64,000 nt of DNA from Sphaerolaimus hirsutus (GCA_964036195.1 OZ038450.1:30940794-31004793); one strand, 5' to 3'. Shown: positions 10,501 to 20,085, counted from the stretch's first letter. The notes: a model not told the origin generated them from the sequence alone. Made by a program: numbers and translations.

Positions 10501-13500
10501 GTGATAGAGACGTGACAAGATTTCTGTGGTACAAGGATCCCACGAAACCATCCATGGAGGACAACATTCAGATTTACAGATTTGCCAGAGTGCCATTTGG
10601 TATAATCTGCAGCCCAGCGCTGCTGGCACTAACAGTCAGATACCACCTGAATCAAGCTGGCACAGAAAATGCAAAATTGATCGATGAAAATCTGTATGTG
10701 GATAATTTGATCCTCAGTGTGGATACAGAGCAGAAAGCAATCGAATTGTACCAGGAATCCAAAGTGCTGTTCACAGAGGCACAGATGAATCTGAGAGAAT
10801 GGAACAGCAACAATAAGAGCTTTACTTGGCAATTGGCAGAGTCAGATGTAGCCAAGGAAATTGTCACAACAGTCCTAGGAATGAAATGGGACACAGAAAG
10901 CGACCAGATGTGGCTGAAAACGCCAAAAACAGTCCAGCAATCACAATTATCAAAAACTGACCAGAAAATCAAACTTCCCACGAAAAGGACAGTTGCAAAG
11001 GTGACTGCGGGATGTTTTGATCCAATGGGACTCGTTAGTCCTGTCCTACTGCCAGCAAAGAGATTTTTGCAAACGTTATGGCATTCAGGACCAAGTGCCA
11101 AAGAGTGGGATTCACCCCTGTCTGAGGAACAGACAGCAATTTGGCAGCAATTAGAGACGGAATTGCTTAAGGTTGGACAGATCAAGTTCAACAGAAATCT
11201 GAATTATCAGAGTGGTGCAGATGCACAACTGCACATCTTCGTCGATGCCTCAACAATGGCATACAGCGCAGCGGCATACATATGCCAGAAAACAGAAAAT
11301 GACAGCGGCACGTCAAGCCTGCTGTACTCCAGATTGAGACTAGCTCCAAAGAAACCAGAAGTGACAATTCCACGGCTGGAATTGTTAGCAATGTTGATCG
11401 GCAGCAGAATGTCAAAGTTTATTCACAAAGAGCTCAAGGACGTCAAATTCAGTCAGACAGTTGTATGGTCAGATTCAACCTGTTGTCTGAAGTGGTTGAC
11501 AACCGCGAAGCCACTAGCATGTTTTGTCAAGAACAGATTGGATGAAATCAGGAAAATTCAGAGTGAGACAGAAAACATGCACATTAGACACATCGCAGGA
11601 CTGGAGAACCCAGCTGACATGGCCACAAGAGGCATGAATATGTCAGAGTTGGAAGGCAGTAACCTGTGGTGGAAGGGGCCAGAATGGCTAATGACTGGAG
11701 AATGGCCAGAGCCGAAAGTGGAGCCAGTTACGCCAGAAGTAATGGCAGAAATTAAGAGAGAAGAGCTCAAGTTCCCAAAAGCCAGTCCAATTTACCTAGG
11801 CGCCACACAGCAAGTGGTCAGTGACCCAGATGCCAGCAATGTGCAAGCTGATGAAAGCAAGCAAAGCAACCCATTGGGAATTGAGATTCAGAGATTCTCA
11901 TCACTGACAAAGTTACTGGATGCAACAGTATACGTGATGAGATTTGTGCGACAGATGCACAAAAGGCGCAGAAAAATTGACAGTCAGAATGGATTGTCAG
12001 AAATCATGAAAAGTATCTGTGGTACAATGAAACCACAGGGAATTATCAGTATTGAAGAGAGAGAGAGTGCGTGGAAATATTGGATCAAAGTGACGCAACA
12101 GAATCATTACAAAGGAGTGGCAAAGATTCTAGCAACAGGCCACAGCAAAGGCAGCCAGGATGGCAAGAAAGCAGCTGCAGACCAGCAGTTGATCAAATGG
12201 CTCAATGTGCAAATGCATCAGGATGGAATCCTGAAGTGCCACGGCAGAATGGAGCATACAGACCCACAGGAGGTCACAGTGCCACTCATACTGTTGCCAG
12301 CAACGGCTACAGTGACTCAGCTGATCGTCAGAGACCAGCATGAAAAGTTGATGCACGCAGGAGTGCAACATACATTGGCAGCGATCAGACAAAAGTACTG
12401 GATTACACAGGGCAGACGGGTGATCTACAATGTGACGAGAACCTGCCCAACCTGTAAGAAATTGGGAGCGAAGCCGTACCAGCTTCCACCAATGCCAGAT
12501 TTGCCAGAAACCAGAGTTCAGAGAGCCAGACCGTTCCAGTACACGGGATTGGATTATTTGGGACCAGTTTGGTACAAAGTGGACAAAGATCACAGGAAAA
12601 TGTGGATCTGTTTGTTCACATGTATGGTGACACGTGCAGTTCACCTGGAAAGTGTGCTGGACATGACAGCACAAGAATTCCTGAATGCAGTCAGGAGATT
12701 CATCGCCAGGCGTGGAAAGCCTGAGGCAGTGATTTCAGACAATGCAACGCAATTCAAATTGACAGAGAAAGTGCTCAGCACAAGCACTGACAAGGCCATC
12801 AATACTGGAAAGGAATGGTCAGAAATGGTCAAAAGTGGAGCAGTACAGACTTACTGCTCACAGCAACAAATCCAGTGGAACATGACTACTCCTATGGCAC
12901 CGTGGCAGGGAGGAGTCTATGAGAGAATGGTGGGCATCACCAAGAAACATTTCAAGGCAGCTGTGGGGCACAGAATGTTAACCCTGCAAGAATTGTTGAC
13001 ACTTCTGCCAGAAGTCGAGGCAGTGATCAACAGCAGGCCAATCTCTTACATCTATGGTGATGTAAAGAGCCTCAGAGTGCTGATGCCAAAAGACTTCCTG
13101 ACAGGGGAAGGTCAGATTGGAGCACCACAGTTTGACGCAGACAAAGATGGAGAATTTGTGCCCAGAATGGATAACGCAGCGAAACTGCAGAAATATTGGG
13201 AGACAACCCAGCAAACTTTGGATAAGTTCTGGGACTTGTGGCATCAAGAGTATATCCCGAGCTTGAGGGAAAGGACTCAGGTGACACACAAACATGGCAG
13301 ATTGACAGCGACTCAAGAACCCAAAGTGAATGAAGTTGTGCTGATTTATGAAGAGAACATGCCCAGAGGTGCATGGAGGATGGGTCGCATCGAGCAGTTA
13401 GAGCCCAGCAAAGATGGACAGATTCGCTCAGTAAAAGTCAGAACTGCCAACAGAAATGTGGTTAGCAGACCACTCAATCAATTGTATCCGCTGGAAATCA

Positions 13501-16232
13501 ATTCAAAGACAATGGATATCCCAGAGACAGCAGTGACAGTCAAAGTAAATTTACTGGACCCAGCAATTGTCCAGAAACATGTCAGAAATCAGAGCTCGAA
13601 CAGAGACTCTGTACCAAACCCTGCTCAGAGGAACTCAGCGTCAGATAGAGTCCTGAGGAGTGCAACAGGGAAAACCACAGCAACCACCAGCAGTCTAGTG
13701 ATTGGAATGCTGTGCATGGTGTTGATGCTGACAGGCATGTCAGAGTCAGCAACGCTGAGAGAAGCCGGCAAGGCTTACAGCGAAGTATTTTCTAGAACAT
13801 ACGTTCTAGAAACCTCGACAGTAAGGCCACCATCATTGGCAGCGCATCATGGATTGCCGCCTTTGCCTTCAGAATGGCCACCAAAATCTGTCAGAGAAAT
13901 GCAGACTTATGAGAGATTCAAGGATGCAATCAAAGATCATCCTGTGGAACAGGTGATCAGCTCACAAAGCCAGAAGTATCAGATTTGTACCAGTGGGAGG
14001 CATGGACATGCGCTTACAGTTCCTGAAGAAGTGCAGTGCCATATCCCACCAAGGAATTTTGTCAAGGCAATGAAAGTTACACTTTACGCACAGAGACAGA
14101 TTCCACAGAAAGAGAAAGCATACAGATGCTACATCAGAATCAAAGAGATCATCACACACACCAGTTTCTGGGGAGCGAAAGGCATTACAGGCAACTTTGA
14201 GAAATACCAGCAAGTTGGCGTGGTAGCCTGTAACTATGCAAGAATTCACAAGATGTTCAGAGGAACACCTTTGGTGGAAATGGAGCCCAGAGTGTGGACA
14301 ACCAATCAAACCTTGAATGTGGAATATTCATGGTGTTGTCATGACAAAGAAAATGTCGTCAGTAACTTCTACATGGAAGAAGGAACCGTGGCTTCACTTG
14401 ATGGAAAAACTGTAATCAGCGACTTGCAAGATTTCAGCCAGTGCAGAGCCATGATGGGACATTGCAGAGACCACAATTATGGAATTACAGTGTGGGATAC
14501 AGAGAACTTCAAGCATCAATGTGCATATGAGAGAATTGGCAGATTCAAATCAGAGATATCTGGCCAGACAATTATTGTATCAAAATTGCAAGCAGCATAC
14601 TCCCACAGCAACAAGACGAAGAGGCCAATTGGCTCAGAATGTGTTCCAGGAGACACATACTACACCGATCAAGGAGGTGTATTCATCCAGTTTGACAGAA
14701 GAGAAGATGTGCCTGTGGAATGGGCAATGCCAGGAAAGATAGTGGAGGCAAGAGAGTCGACAATCAGTGGAACATTGTATGCCAGATTGGACGACAGAAA
14801 CTCCAAGTTTCAGTTCCTGCAACATGTGGTCAGAGAGATGACTCAGGCACAATTTGCGATTGTATGGCATCAATTATGTCAACTTCGCAAGAACCAGCTG
14901 GACATGTTGACTCAGCTTTTCCGCATCGATCCAACACTGGGGATTCGAGCCATGCTGGGAAGACAGGATGTTCATGCAGAATGGGCTGGAGAAGCAATTA
15001 TGTTTTGGGAATGCAAGGAAGTGCAGCCATACATAATTTATCAGACAGGAAAAGTGGGAGAGACATGCTACAAATATACACCAATGAGATTGAACAGAGA
15101 TGGGCCCTTGTGGTTCAAGAGCCCAGGCAGCAGAGACTTGGTGGAGAAATCACCAGAAGAAGACTGCAGTCACACCACACCGCACCTGTACAGAAATGAA
15201 CATGGACAATGGAAGTCCGCACATGGAATGGTGCATGTCACAGAGACGCCAATTGAAATGACATGGAAAGGACAGTGGCAAGCCTTCACGTTTGATGCGC
15301 CTCACCTGTTCACCAACATTGTCAACAGAGCGACCAATTTCATGGACGTCAGAGGCCAGATTCAGAGACTACAGAATTTGGAGCATGTGCAGAACCAGTT
15401 GATCGATTACACAGCAGATATGTCATTGGATCCCAGAGTGATCAGAAATTCAATAGAAGGCATTGGAGCTGGAATTGGACAGACGGCAGCAGGAATCGGC
15501 AAAGCATATGGTCACTACATATCTGGAGTATCAAAAGGATACACCAACTTTATGGGAGGAATGCTGAAAGGACCCTTTCAAGTGATCATCAACACAATCG
15601 CAATGCTGCTGGGGATCACAATCCTGATAGCCGGAATTGTAGCTGCAGGATACCTGTGGTACAATTGGAGGATTGCCACAGGGAAACCAGTGATTCCACC
15701 GTGTGTATACACATGCATATGGAAATGCATAGTGTGTCCATTCAAATGCATATGGCTATGCTTCAGAGCCATCAGATACACTATCAAGAAATCAACTCAG
15801 AAAGAGACCAATTATCCACAAAGAAAAGTGCGCAAGACAGAGTTGAGACCAGCAATCAAGAGGAGAGCCAGATCCAACTCAACACAGTCCGTCAGATTTG
15901 CCAGGAGAGCAGAAACAGAGGACAGAATGGCAAAGTCACTATCAGCATACGTTCAGCCAGATGAAAGTTCAGCTGATGAGGGACAAGTCAGAGCCAGGAA
16001 CAGAGACAGTGTTCACATGCCCGATATCCGCAAATTCACCTCACGCGAACGCGCAGGAAGCGACACGGGCAACTACCTGCTTCATCATCAGGCTAGGTCG
16101 GCGTTGGCATCACCAGCAACCGGACCTGTGACTTCACGCACGCCCACGACTTCGCGCACGACCACGTTCACCACCGAGGCGACTGTGGAAACGCCACTCA
16201 TCACTTTGGCGCCCACTACCACCAGCATGTGA
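7530..16232 (+). CDS. gag-pol-env: Gag-Pol-Env polyprotein of BEL/Pao element (2,900 aa)
   Basis: One frame encodes all retrotransposon functions. Gag: DUF1759-like core at about 170-270, then zinc knuckles at C417-C432 (CX2CX6HX4C, atypical), C451-C464 and C470-C483 (CX2CX4HX4C). Aspartic protease: DTGS at 613-616. Reverse transcriptase: about 855-1100 with ADIEKAF near 974 and YVDN at 1056-1059 instead of YXDD. RNase H: D1239, E1284, D1315 and D1363. Integrase: HHCC zinc domain, then D1675, D1737 and E1798, and a DUF5641-type C-terminal domain (about 1886-1990). Envelope-like part: hydrophobic segment near 2053-2074, Cys-rich ectodomain, transmembrane helix near 2685-2711, Cys-rich then Arg/Ser-rich tail. 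ATG 7530 has a good context (A at -3, G at +4). The frame is also open from a GTG at 7506. Confidence 0.95.
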   Translation: MVSPTGHIRKTLGPAKHRVESRLAREFAKYDLELFAEASKEDKRTEMRRVIATIKQEGAKLESAMTAVRTQFDAWRDIVKDIDEPDQLEQEQKIYQDSYEEYANMSDLVTQKMAAMNVYIEELQDMIQQQSGNTMYEVNTAFIQQMAAQMALTAQGAAPGASSTNATTAKSVKLQKLEVEQFTGEIVKFRSWWQMFESHIHNRTDLEDISKFSYLRSLLKGSAFGMISGLSVTAENYAPAIAMLKKRYDQPVVVRNTLMSNIMKLRQARNTCQDMRILFDAIERLLQQLESLGESVEHPMLLSQLQQKVPPEVLREIQKEQGTEEALTVENFRKLFGKQLALSEAVQHAQQTEAPVQQSRQGFGNNPRAQQFNNRFQGNGNRFRGPENPRTSTGSMSVIQNGQSAPQAGFMNPGRPCVFCNDTQQLHFNDKCPKFKTARERRVILSKAERCLRCLQKGHYMNQCQFTRSCFYCKSNRHHTAVCPEKFGDNSNGNAGRQIPAFRANGQQNGQQSTNNGRKSVPTAGRPAQSQQRKATVNCVTVEEAGPEVVETETISSTVVTEPNTKQQNTSVNLSINRNMSMLMTARTVIEASEVDTEMEPEQPPLQIQAFLDTGSQGTYMSEKVAKKLNLKSTGEHHIQVYTFGNEKPHYKVVQQVEFRMRLRNGQKVDMVADVVPTLTTEQVKVPVSEQDEKYLQKYFPDESYFADRIPKERGTECKFKPDIIVGLNYFWDLMSRNTSTTRLPSGLYVIPSELGLLMGGGQLTSNRNQWTTDGAYPVVVNTIVHQIQREKWYEEAPLSIAPVPNVKDMDRLDTIGIMDQPDLVEDDEAIKQFNESVQRNPDGRYSVKFMYKPNLHELPDNKAMAFKRFRYLTNRLKRDPELLEKIQTIMKAQEEQGVIEKVQEDIMDGRKFHILPHQPVITPEKTTTKVREVYDASAKPPGMPSLNECMYRGPVILPQLVGMLMRFRLHGIALVADIEKAFLQISLQDSDRDVTRFLWYKDPTKPSMEDNIQIYRFARVPFGIICSPALLALTVRYHLNQAGTENAKLIDENLYVDNLILSVDTEQKAIELYQESKVLFTEAQMNLREWNSNNKSFTWQLAESDVAKEIVTTVLGMKWDTESDQMWLKTPKTVQQSQLSKTDQKIKLPTKRTVAKVTAGCFDPMGLVSPVLLPAKRFLQTLWHSGPSAKEWDSPLSEEQTAIWQQLETELLKVGQIKFNRNLNYQSGADAQLHIFVDASTMAYSAAAYICQKTENDSGTSSLLYSRLRLAPKKPEVTIPRLELLAMLIGSRMSKFIHKELKDVKFSQTVVWSDSTCCLKWLTTAKPLACFVKNRLDEIRKIQSETENMHIRHIAGLENPADMATRGMNMSELEGSNLWWKGPEWLMTGEWPEPKVEPVTPEVMAEIKREELKFPKASPIYLGATQQVVSDPDASNVQADESKQSNPLGIEIQRFSSLTKLLDATVYVMRFVRQMHKRRRKIDSQNGLSEIMKSICGTMKPQGIISIEERESAWKYWIKVTQQNHYKGVAKILATGHSKGSQDGKKAAADQQLIKWLNVQMHQDGILKCHGRMEHTDPQEVTVPLILLPATATVTQLIVRDQHEKLMHAGVQHTLAAIRQKYWITQGRRVIYNVTRTCPTCKKLGAKPYQLPPMPDLPETRVQRARPFQYTGLDYLGPVWYKVDKDHRKMWICLFTCMVTRAVHLESVLDMTAQEFLNAVRRFIARRGKPEAVISDNATQFKLTEKVLSTSTDKAINTGKEWSEMVKSGAVQTYCSQQQIQWNMTTPMAPWQGGVYERMVGITKKHFKAAVGHRMLTLQELLTLLPEVEAVINSRPISYIYGDVKSLRVLMPKDFLTGEGQIGAPQFDADKDGEFVPRMDNAAKLQKYWETTQQTLDKFWDLWHQEYIPSLRERTQVTHKHGRLTATQEPKVNEVVLIYEENMPRGAWRMGRIEQLEPSKDGQIRSVKVRTANRNVVSRPLNQLYPLEINSKTMDIPETAVTVKVNLLDPAIVQKHVRNQSSNRDSVPNPAQRNSASDRVLRSATGKTTATTSSLVIGMLCMVLMLTGMSESATLREAGKAYSEVFSRTYVLETSTVRPPSLAAHHGLPPLPSEWPPKSVREMQTYERFKDAIKDHPVEQVISSQSQKYQICTSGRHGHALTVPEEVQCHIPPRNFVKAMKVTLYAQRQIPQKEKAYRCYIRIKEIITHTSFWGAKGITGNFEKYQQVGVVACNYARIHKMFRGTPLVEMEPRVWTTNQTLNVEYSWCCHDKENVVSNFYMEEGTVASLDGKTVISDLQDFSQCRAMMGHCRDHNYGITVWDTENFKHQCAYERIGRFKSEISGQTIIVSKLQAAYSHSNKTKRPIGSECVPGDTYYTDQGGVFIQFDRREDVPVEWAMPGKIVEARESTISGTLYARLDDRNSKFQFLQHVVREMTQAQFAIVWHQLCQLRKNQLDMLTQLFRIDPTLGIRAMLGRQDVHAEWAGEAIMFWECKEVQPYIIYQTGKVGETCYKYTPMRLNRDGPLWFKSPGSRDLVEKSPEEDCSHTTPHLYRNEHGQWKSAHGMVHVTETPIEMTWKGQWQAFTFDAPHLFTNIVNRATNFMDVRGQIQRLQNLEHVQNQLIDYTADMSLDPRVIRNSIEGIGAGIGQTAAGIGKAYGHYISGVSKGYTNFMGGMLKGPFQVIINTIAMLLGITILIAGIVAAGYLWYNWRIATGKPVIPPCVYTCIWKCIVCPFKCIWLCFRAIRYTIKKSTQKETNYPQRKVRKTELRPAIKRRARSNSTQSVRFARRAETEDRMAKSLSAYVQPDESSADEGQVRARNRDSVHMPDIRKFTSRERAGSDTGNYLLHHQARSALASPATGPVTSRTPTTSRTTTFTTEATVETPLITLAPTTTSM
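13690..16232 (+). CDS. env: Envelope-like glycoprotein region of the polyprotein
   Basis: This is the last ~850 residues of the single frame, not a separate frame. A hydrophobic stretch near 2053-2074 could act as an internal signal sequence. About 600 residues rich in cysteine follow, with a YSWCC motif and paired Cys spacing. Then come a Gly-rich membrane-proximal stretch (IEGIGAGIGQTAAGIG) and a strong transmembrane segment. The order and the '..C..V....CY...P' pattern recall class III-type glycoproteins captured by some BEL elements. That is inference from remembered patterns, not a search. The tail has six cysteines spaced 3-4 apart (15701-15765), then about 150 Arg/Ser/Thr-rich residues. 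Confidence 0.7.
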
Positions 16233-16274
16233 CGTTGCTGCAACGACGGGGTGCAGCAACTCTTCCGCCCGGAG
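16233..16274 (+). promoter_or_regulatory. 3' non-coding stretch and presumed polypurine-tract region
   Basis: Only 42 bp separate the stop codon from the 3' LTR. The expected purine tract is poor: 'gacggggtg' lies internally and just 'ggag' touches the LTR. The plus-strand primer may therefore be short or lie upstream in the coding end. Confidence 0.4.
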
Positions 16275-17566
16275 TGTGCTGACCGTGGCAAAATGGATGG
16301 ATAAAGAAATACAGAGAATTGATAATTAGGCTCATAATCGCATATTTACTTATTTGCACTATTTTACAATTTATGCACTATATTTATTTACCACGCAAAT
16401 TGTATTTCCTGCACTATATTATTTACTCATGGAGAATATTCGATTAGGAAAGTGTTCTATAAGTTATTGATAGGTTTATGTGGAATGTTTAGGTTAGAAG
16501 GTCAAATATGTTATTATTAGGTGTATTAATATAAAATTAGGCTCATTCAACTCGCCGTAATTTTCTGATCATGATTATACATACATTTGCATAGTTTACT
16601 TGCAGTTTACAAAAGTCAAATCTTGTAAATATTTATGTGCTGCGTAATTATCTAGGCCAGCGTCCTAATAGAGAAATAGTGCCCTGCGTGCAACTAGCAT
16701 TTACTTTACAAAGCCCTTCGCATAGGTATAATTGTCATAACCCTGTTCACAACTATTTATATTTACTTAATAATTATAATACCTTGCTCAATTGAATATA
16801 TTATAAACTCTGCTTAATTACAATACCCATTTACCTCAAATAAGTCCCAATTTGCTAGATTATTCAACATACGTTTCCAGGAAGTGATTATTATTATCAC
16901 GTTGAATATACCTTATTCTATTTACGTCATTAGGAACATTTACACTGCTATTTACAGTTTTCAAACCCTATTTTATTAGTTCCAATGTGCGTCAATGTTT
17001 TCTGACAAATTGAAGCAAATTAGTAAATCGGCCAAGTTTACCGACTTCGCGCCTCTCAAGATTAATAGTTTTCTATTAACCCAATTTGTACTTGGTATTT
17101 CTTTACCATAATTATTTGAATGTATGCACGCGCAGTATAAGGCAACTGTTTCGGCTAGATGTGTTTATTTGTTGCATTCATGTCCTATTTGTGCATTTGT
17201 ATTAGGAAATTACTGTAGCTGTTTTTCTATACGTGATTTCCGTGTCTTAGCTACTTTGAGAGTTTTTACTTCAGTCTGCGGACCCACCCCAAGTGAACAA
17301 AATAAGCTAGCGATAGAAACTTCGACTAGGAAGCTCGCTAGGCTTTGCGCTTTTGTAACACGCTGTATCTGATCAAAATAAAGTACCTGAAACAATCTCG
17401 AAACCCCTTTTCAACACACAACTACGAAATAAACTCAACTTGGCTGTCGACAAGTGGACGTTCGGCAACAACGGGAAATCAACCACTCTAAAGGCCGTTT
17501 CTCACTACGGTCTTGAAGCAGCCGGATTCGGTGGTAGAAGACGCTGACTTCGGTGGCTTCATCACA
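16275..17566 (+). repeat. 3' LTR of BEL copy 1
   Basis: It is the same length and, by eye, the same sequence as the 5' LTR. The AATAAA at 17377-17382 would serve as polyadenylation signal. It is followed by the ccagc duplication and the resumed foldback transposon. Confidence 0.95.
17377..17382 (+). terminator. Polyadenylation signal in 3' LTR
   Basis: AATAAA lies within 'gatcaaaataaagtacc', conserved in all four LTRs of the window (also at about 6128, 30016 and 55648). Role inferred from position. Confidence 0.55.
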
Positions 17567-18421
17567 CCAGCTGTGGGAGGGGTATAGATCTAAAATTTTT
17601 GGGGATGTGTCGCCAACACCCCTACCCTACTATACACTGGCCAGGCAGTTTTTGGCAACTCACCACAGTGTGGGGTGCAAAGTTAAAAATTTATTAAAAT
17701 GTTACTGCCCCGCACAAGTCCAGCATCCAATTGAATTTCAAAAAATGGACACTTTTGTGTTGTTTTAACACTTATGTGGTTGACAATGTGAAATAAGCAT
17801 GAAATAACCTCTAAAAATATTTTATCCGACCTAAAACTGGCCACCACATGAACCCCTTCTCCCAAGTGGGTGACAAAAAATCACTTTTTACAACTTTTTT
17901 ATAAGACACTTGAATGGCTGGTTTACAATAATTTATAGGGGAGGGTTGAAGGTCTCAAGTTGTGTAAAAAATCTTACCTCAAAAATGCTGGACTTGTGTT
18001 GGACAGTAACTTTTTTTTGTTGGACAGACATTTTAATAAATTTTAAACTTTGCACCCCACACTGTGGTGAGTTGCTAAAGACCGCCTGGCCAGTGTAAAG
18101 TAGGGGAGGGGTGTTGGCGACACATCCCCAAAATTGTAGATTTATACCCCTCCCACAGGTGGAGGTACGGCACCCGCAGTGAAAGTAATCAGTGGGGGCC
18201 GGACCTGTGTGGGACACTAAAAAAGCTGCAAAAATTTTTTACACTCGGCGACCCACTCTGTAGGGGGTCGCCGCGACCCCTTCAATTCATGCAAAGTAGA
18301 GGGGGGTTGCGCCAATATCTACCCCAAGTTTTAGCTTCTGGCGCATCCTAGAACTGTAGATAGGACAGCAGAAGTAAAATAAAAAATTGGGGGCCGGACT
18401 TGATCGGGAAGGTGTTTATAT
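17567..18421. mobile_element. Foldback DNA transposon, remainder after the BEL insertion
   Basis: It continues the left arm at 'ctgtgggaggggtat'. It then carries a spacer near 17745-17960 and the inverted arm back to 'gatcgggaaggtgtttat'. Matching inverted blocks include the segments around 'ccaggcagt...caccacagtgtggggtgca' and 'tgcaccccacactgtggtg'. No transposase frame is present. Confidence 0.7.
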
Positions 18422-18664
18422 ACACCATCAGGGGTCTCCTAGATTTCGGCCCTCCGGGGGTTGGATAGATAGCATATCGCTCCTCCGGAGAAATAGATAG
18501 CTGAAAAATTTTCTGGGGGGTTGGGGGGGGGTTCGCGGGAGTTCAATATATAGGCTTTTTCGGGGTGTAGAGGAAGAAAAGGGAGAAAACTCGCTAAAAG
18601 TAGGTGAAAAATGGCTAAAAATAGGAATGTGCCTAACAAATCATGCCCTGAACTGCCGCTCAAT

Positions 18665-18761
18665 AAATGTGGCGGTGATTGTCACCGCGAAGACACTTCA
18701 TTTTCTCGCGGTGACATCCAAAAAGCAGGCGGTGCCAATCACTGCGTCACCGCCACATTTT
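18665..18761. repeat. Nested inverted repeats (cruciform-prone)
   Basis: The outer arms are aaatgtggcggtga (18665-18678) and tcaccgccacattt (18748-18761). The inner arms are tgtcaccgcga (18680-18690) and tcgcggtgaca (18706-18716). Both pairs are perfect. Probably the remains of a small transposon. No gene is supported from 18430 to 19456. Confidence 0.7.
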
Positions 18762-19456
18762 TCGTCACTGACCACGGGGTATACTCTCACAGACAGTCTG
18801 GCTGTGTGTATATGAGCCCGCACATGACACTGGCTGCTGCGAGCACAAAGGCCAGAGAACACTGATAATAAGAGAGAACAATGTTTCGGCCGCCACTACC
18901 ATAATCGGTTTATGTGAAAAGGTACAAAATTTCCATTTTTCTGATGAAAAAATAAAGCCCCCTCAATTGAAAATGTTATGTAAAATAAATTTGAAATTGA
19001 AAATTTGATATATTTTTCAGTTGACCGAGAAGTCAAGTGAGAAGACATTTAAGATGACATTAAAATAAATTGATGCCATGTCAAACAAAATGTAAAATGT
19101 GGGGGGGGGTGTTGTGGCCGTTGTGGGGTATCCGACAACAAATCCCGCACACACATACGCCTGGCGCGCACGTACACCAGGCACGCACATGGATCGGCAC
19201 GCACATAGCACCAGGGCTTTTGTGTGAGCCCGGTTTCATTATGTGCGGGCTGGGCAAATGTGCGTAGAAGTGCACCCTCAATCAGATACCTCTGCCATGC
19301 ATACATGCAAAATGTAACAGTAACATGGAATCCGTCAGACAACTTGAATCTGCAGTAATTACATGCCAGTAATTTCAATTAAATGTTCCTAAATTCTATT
19401 CAATTGACAAGTCAATAGCAGTGATTTTTAAAAAAAGACAGGCTATTTTCTCACAG

Positions 19457-19529
19457 CTAACAGGGACACAGCACTCGGAATGGTTGATCGAAATGGCGGT
19501 TTGTGTGGCCAGGCATACTTCATAATCAA
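19457..19529 (+). CDS. Exon of secreted Cys-rich/mucin/PAN gene (exon a)
   Basis: It has the acceptor 'ctattttctcacag' and an ideal donor GTAAGT. Only one frame is open, giving DTALGMVDRNGGLCGQAYF. It leaves two bases of a codon, matched exactly by the one-base start of the next exon. The domain is not recognised and earlier exons were not identified. Confidence 0.5.
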
Positions 19530-19635
19530 GTAAGTGTCATTGCAGATGAAGACAATATGAACAAAAAGATAATGTGGACAACACCTGAATGTTTGTCTGA
19601 TCACGGGAGCGTGGGTTTATACCTCAATCTATATA

Positions 19636-20085
19636 CCGTATTTCCTCGAAATACCCCCCCCCTTGAAAAACCCCCCCCCTCGTTTGACCCCCCCCCTCTC
19701 GAGACCACTATGAAACAATCACCCCCCCCCTCGAAATACCCCCCCCCCAAATTGAGTGTAAAGGGAACGTACATGACAATAACTGTAGTTTGTGTTCAGT
19801 GTACTGCAGAACACACGTTAAAACAATGTCGGTGTCACGTTAGAACAGTGTACATACCATCTACATACTAATATTAGTCTACAGAACCTTATAAATGGCG
19901 GATTTTGTTGCATTTTTCGACGTCTGCGTACGTTTCAGACGACAATTTCGTACTTGGTTTTCAAAAATTTTCTTGTGAAACAATCACCCCCCCCCTCGAA
20001 ATACCCCCCCCCCTCGTTTAACCCCCCCCCTCTCGGGACCACTATGAAACAATCACCCCCCGGGGGGTATTTCGAGGAAATACGG
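19636..20085. mobile_element. CCGTAT-family MITE (A type)
   Basis: The terminal inverted repeats are ccgtatttcctcgaaatacc and its inverse, between TA dinucleotides. The interior has long C runs and an 'acatgacaataactg...gaacacacgtt' core shared with 20113-20579 and 33909-34254. It lies within an intron of the secreted gene. Confidence 0.75.

Larger units (their letters stand above)
5026..17566 (+). mobile_element. Complete BEL/Pao LTR retrotransposon, copy 1
   Basis: The element runs LTR (5026-6317), primer-binding site, 1.2-kb leader, one gag-pol-env frame, short 3' stretch, LTR (16275-17566). It is flanked by a 5-bp duplication, ccagc, at 5021-5025 and 17567-17571. LTRs begin TG and end CA. 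Both LTRs are 1,292 bp and I found no difference reading them side by side, so insertion is very recent. Domain order protease, reverse transcriptase, RNase H, integrase and the long C-terminal envelope-like part fit Belpaoviridae. It sits inside a foldback DNA transposon and is closely related to copy 2 at 54537 and the solo LTR at 28909. Confidence 0.96.

Noticed and set aside
10652..11191. Long minus-strand frames opposite Pol (also 12129-12674 and the copy 2 equivalents)
   Set aside because: Antisense shadows of the polyprotein. They have no splice or domain support.
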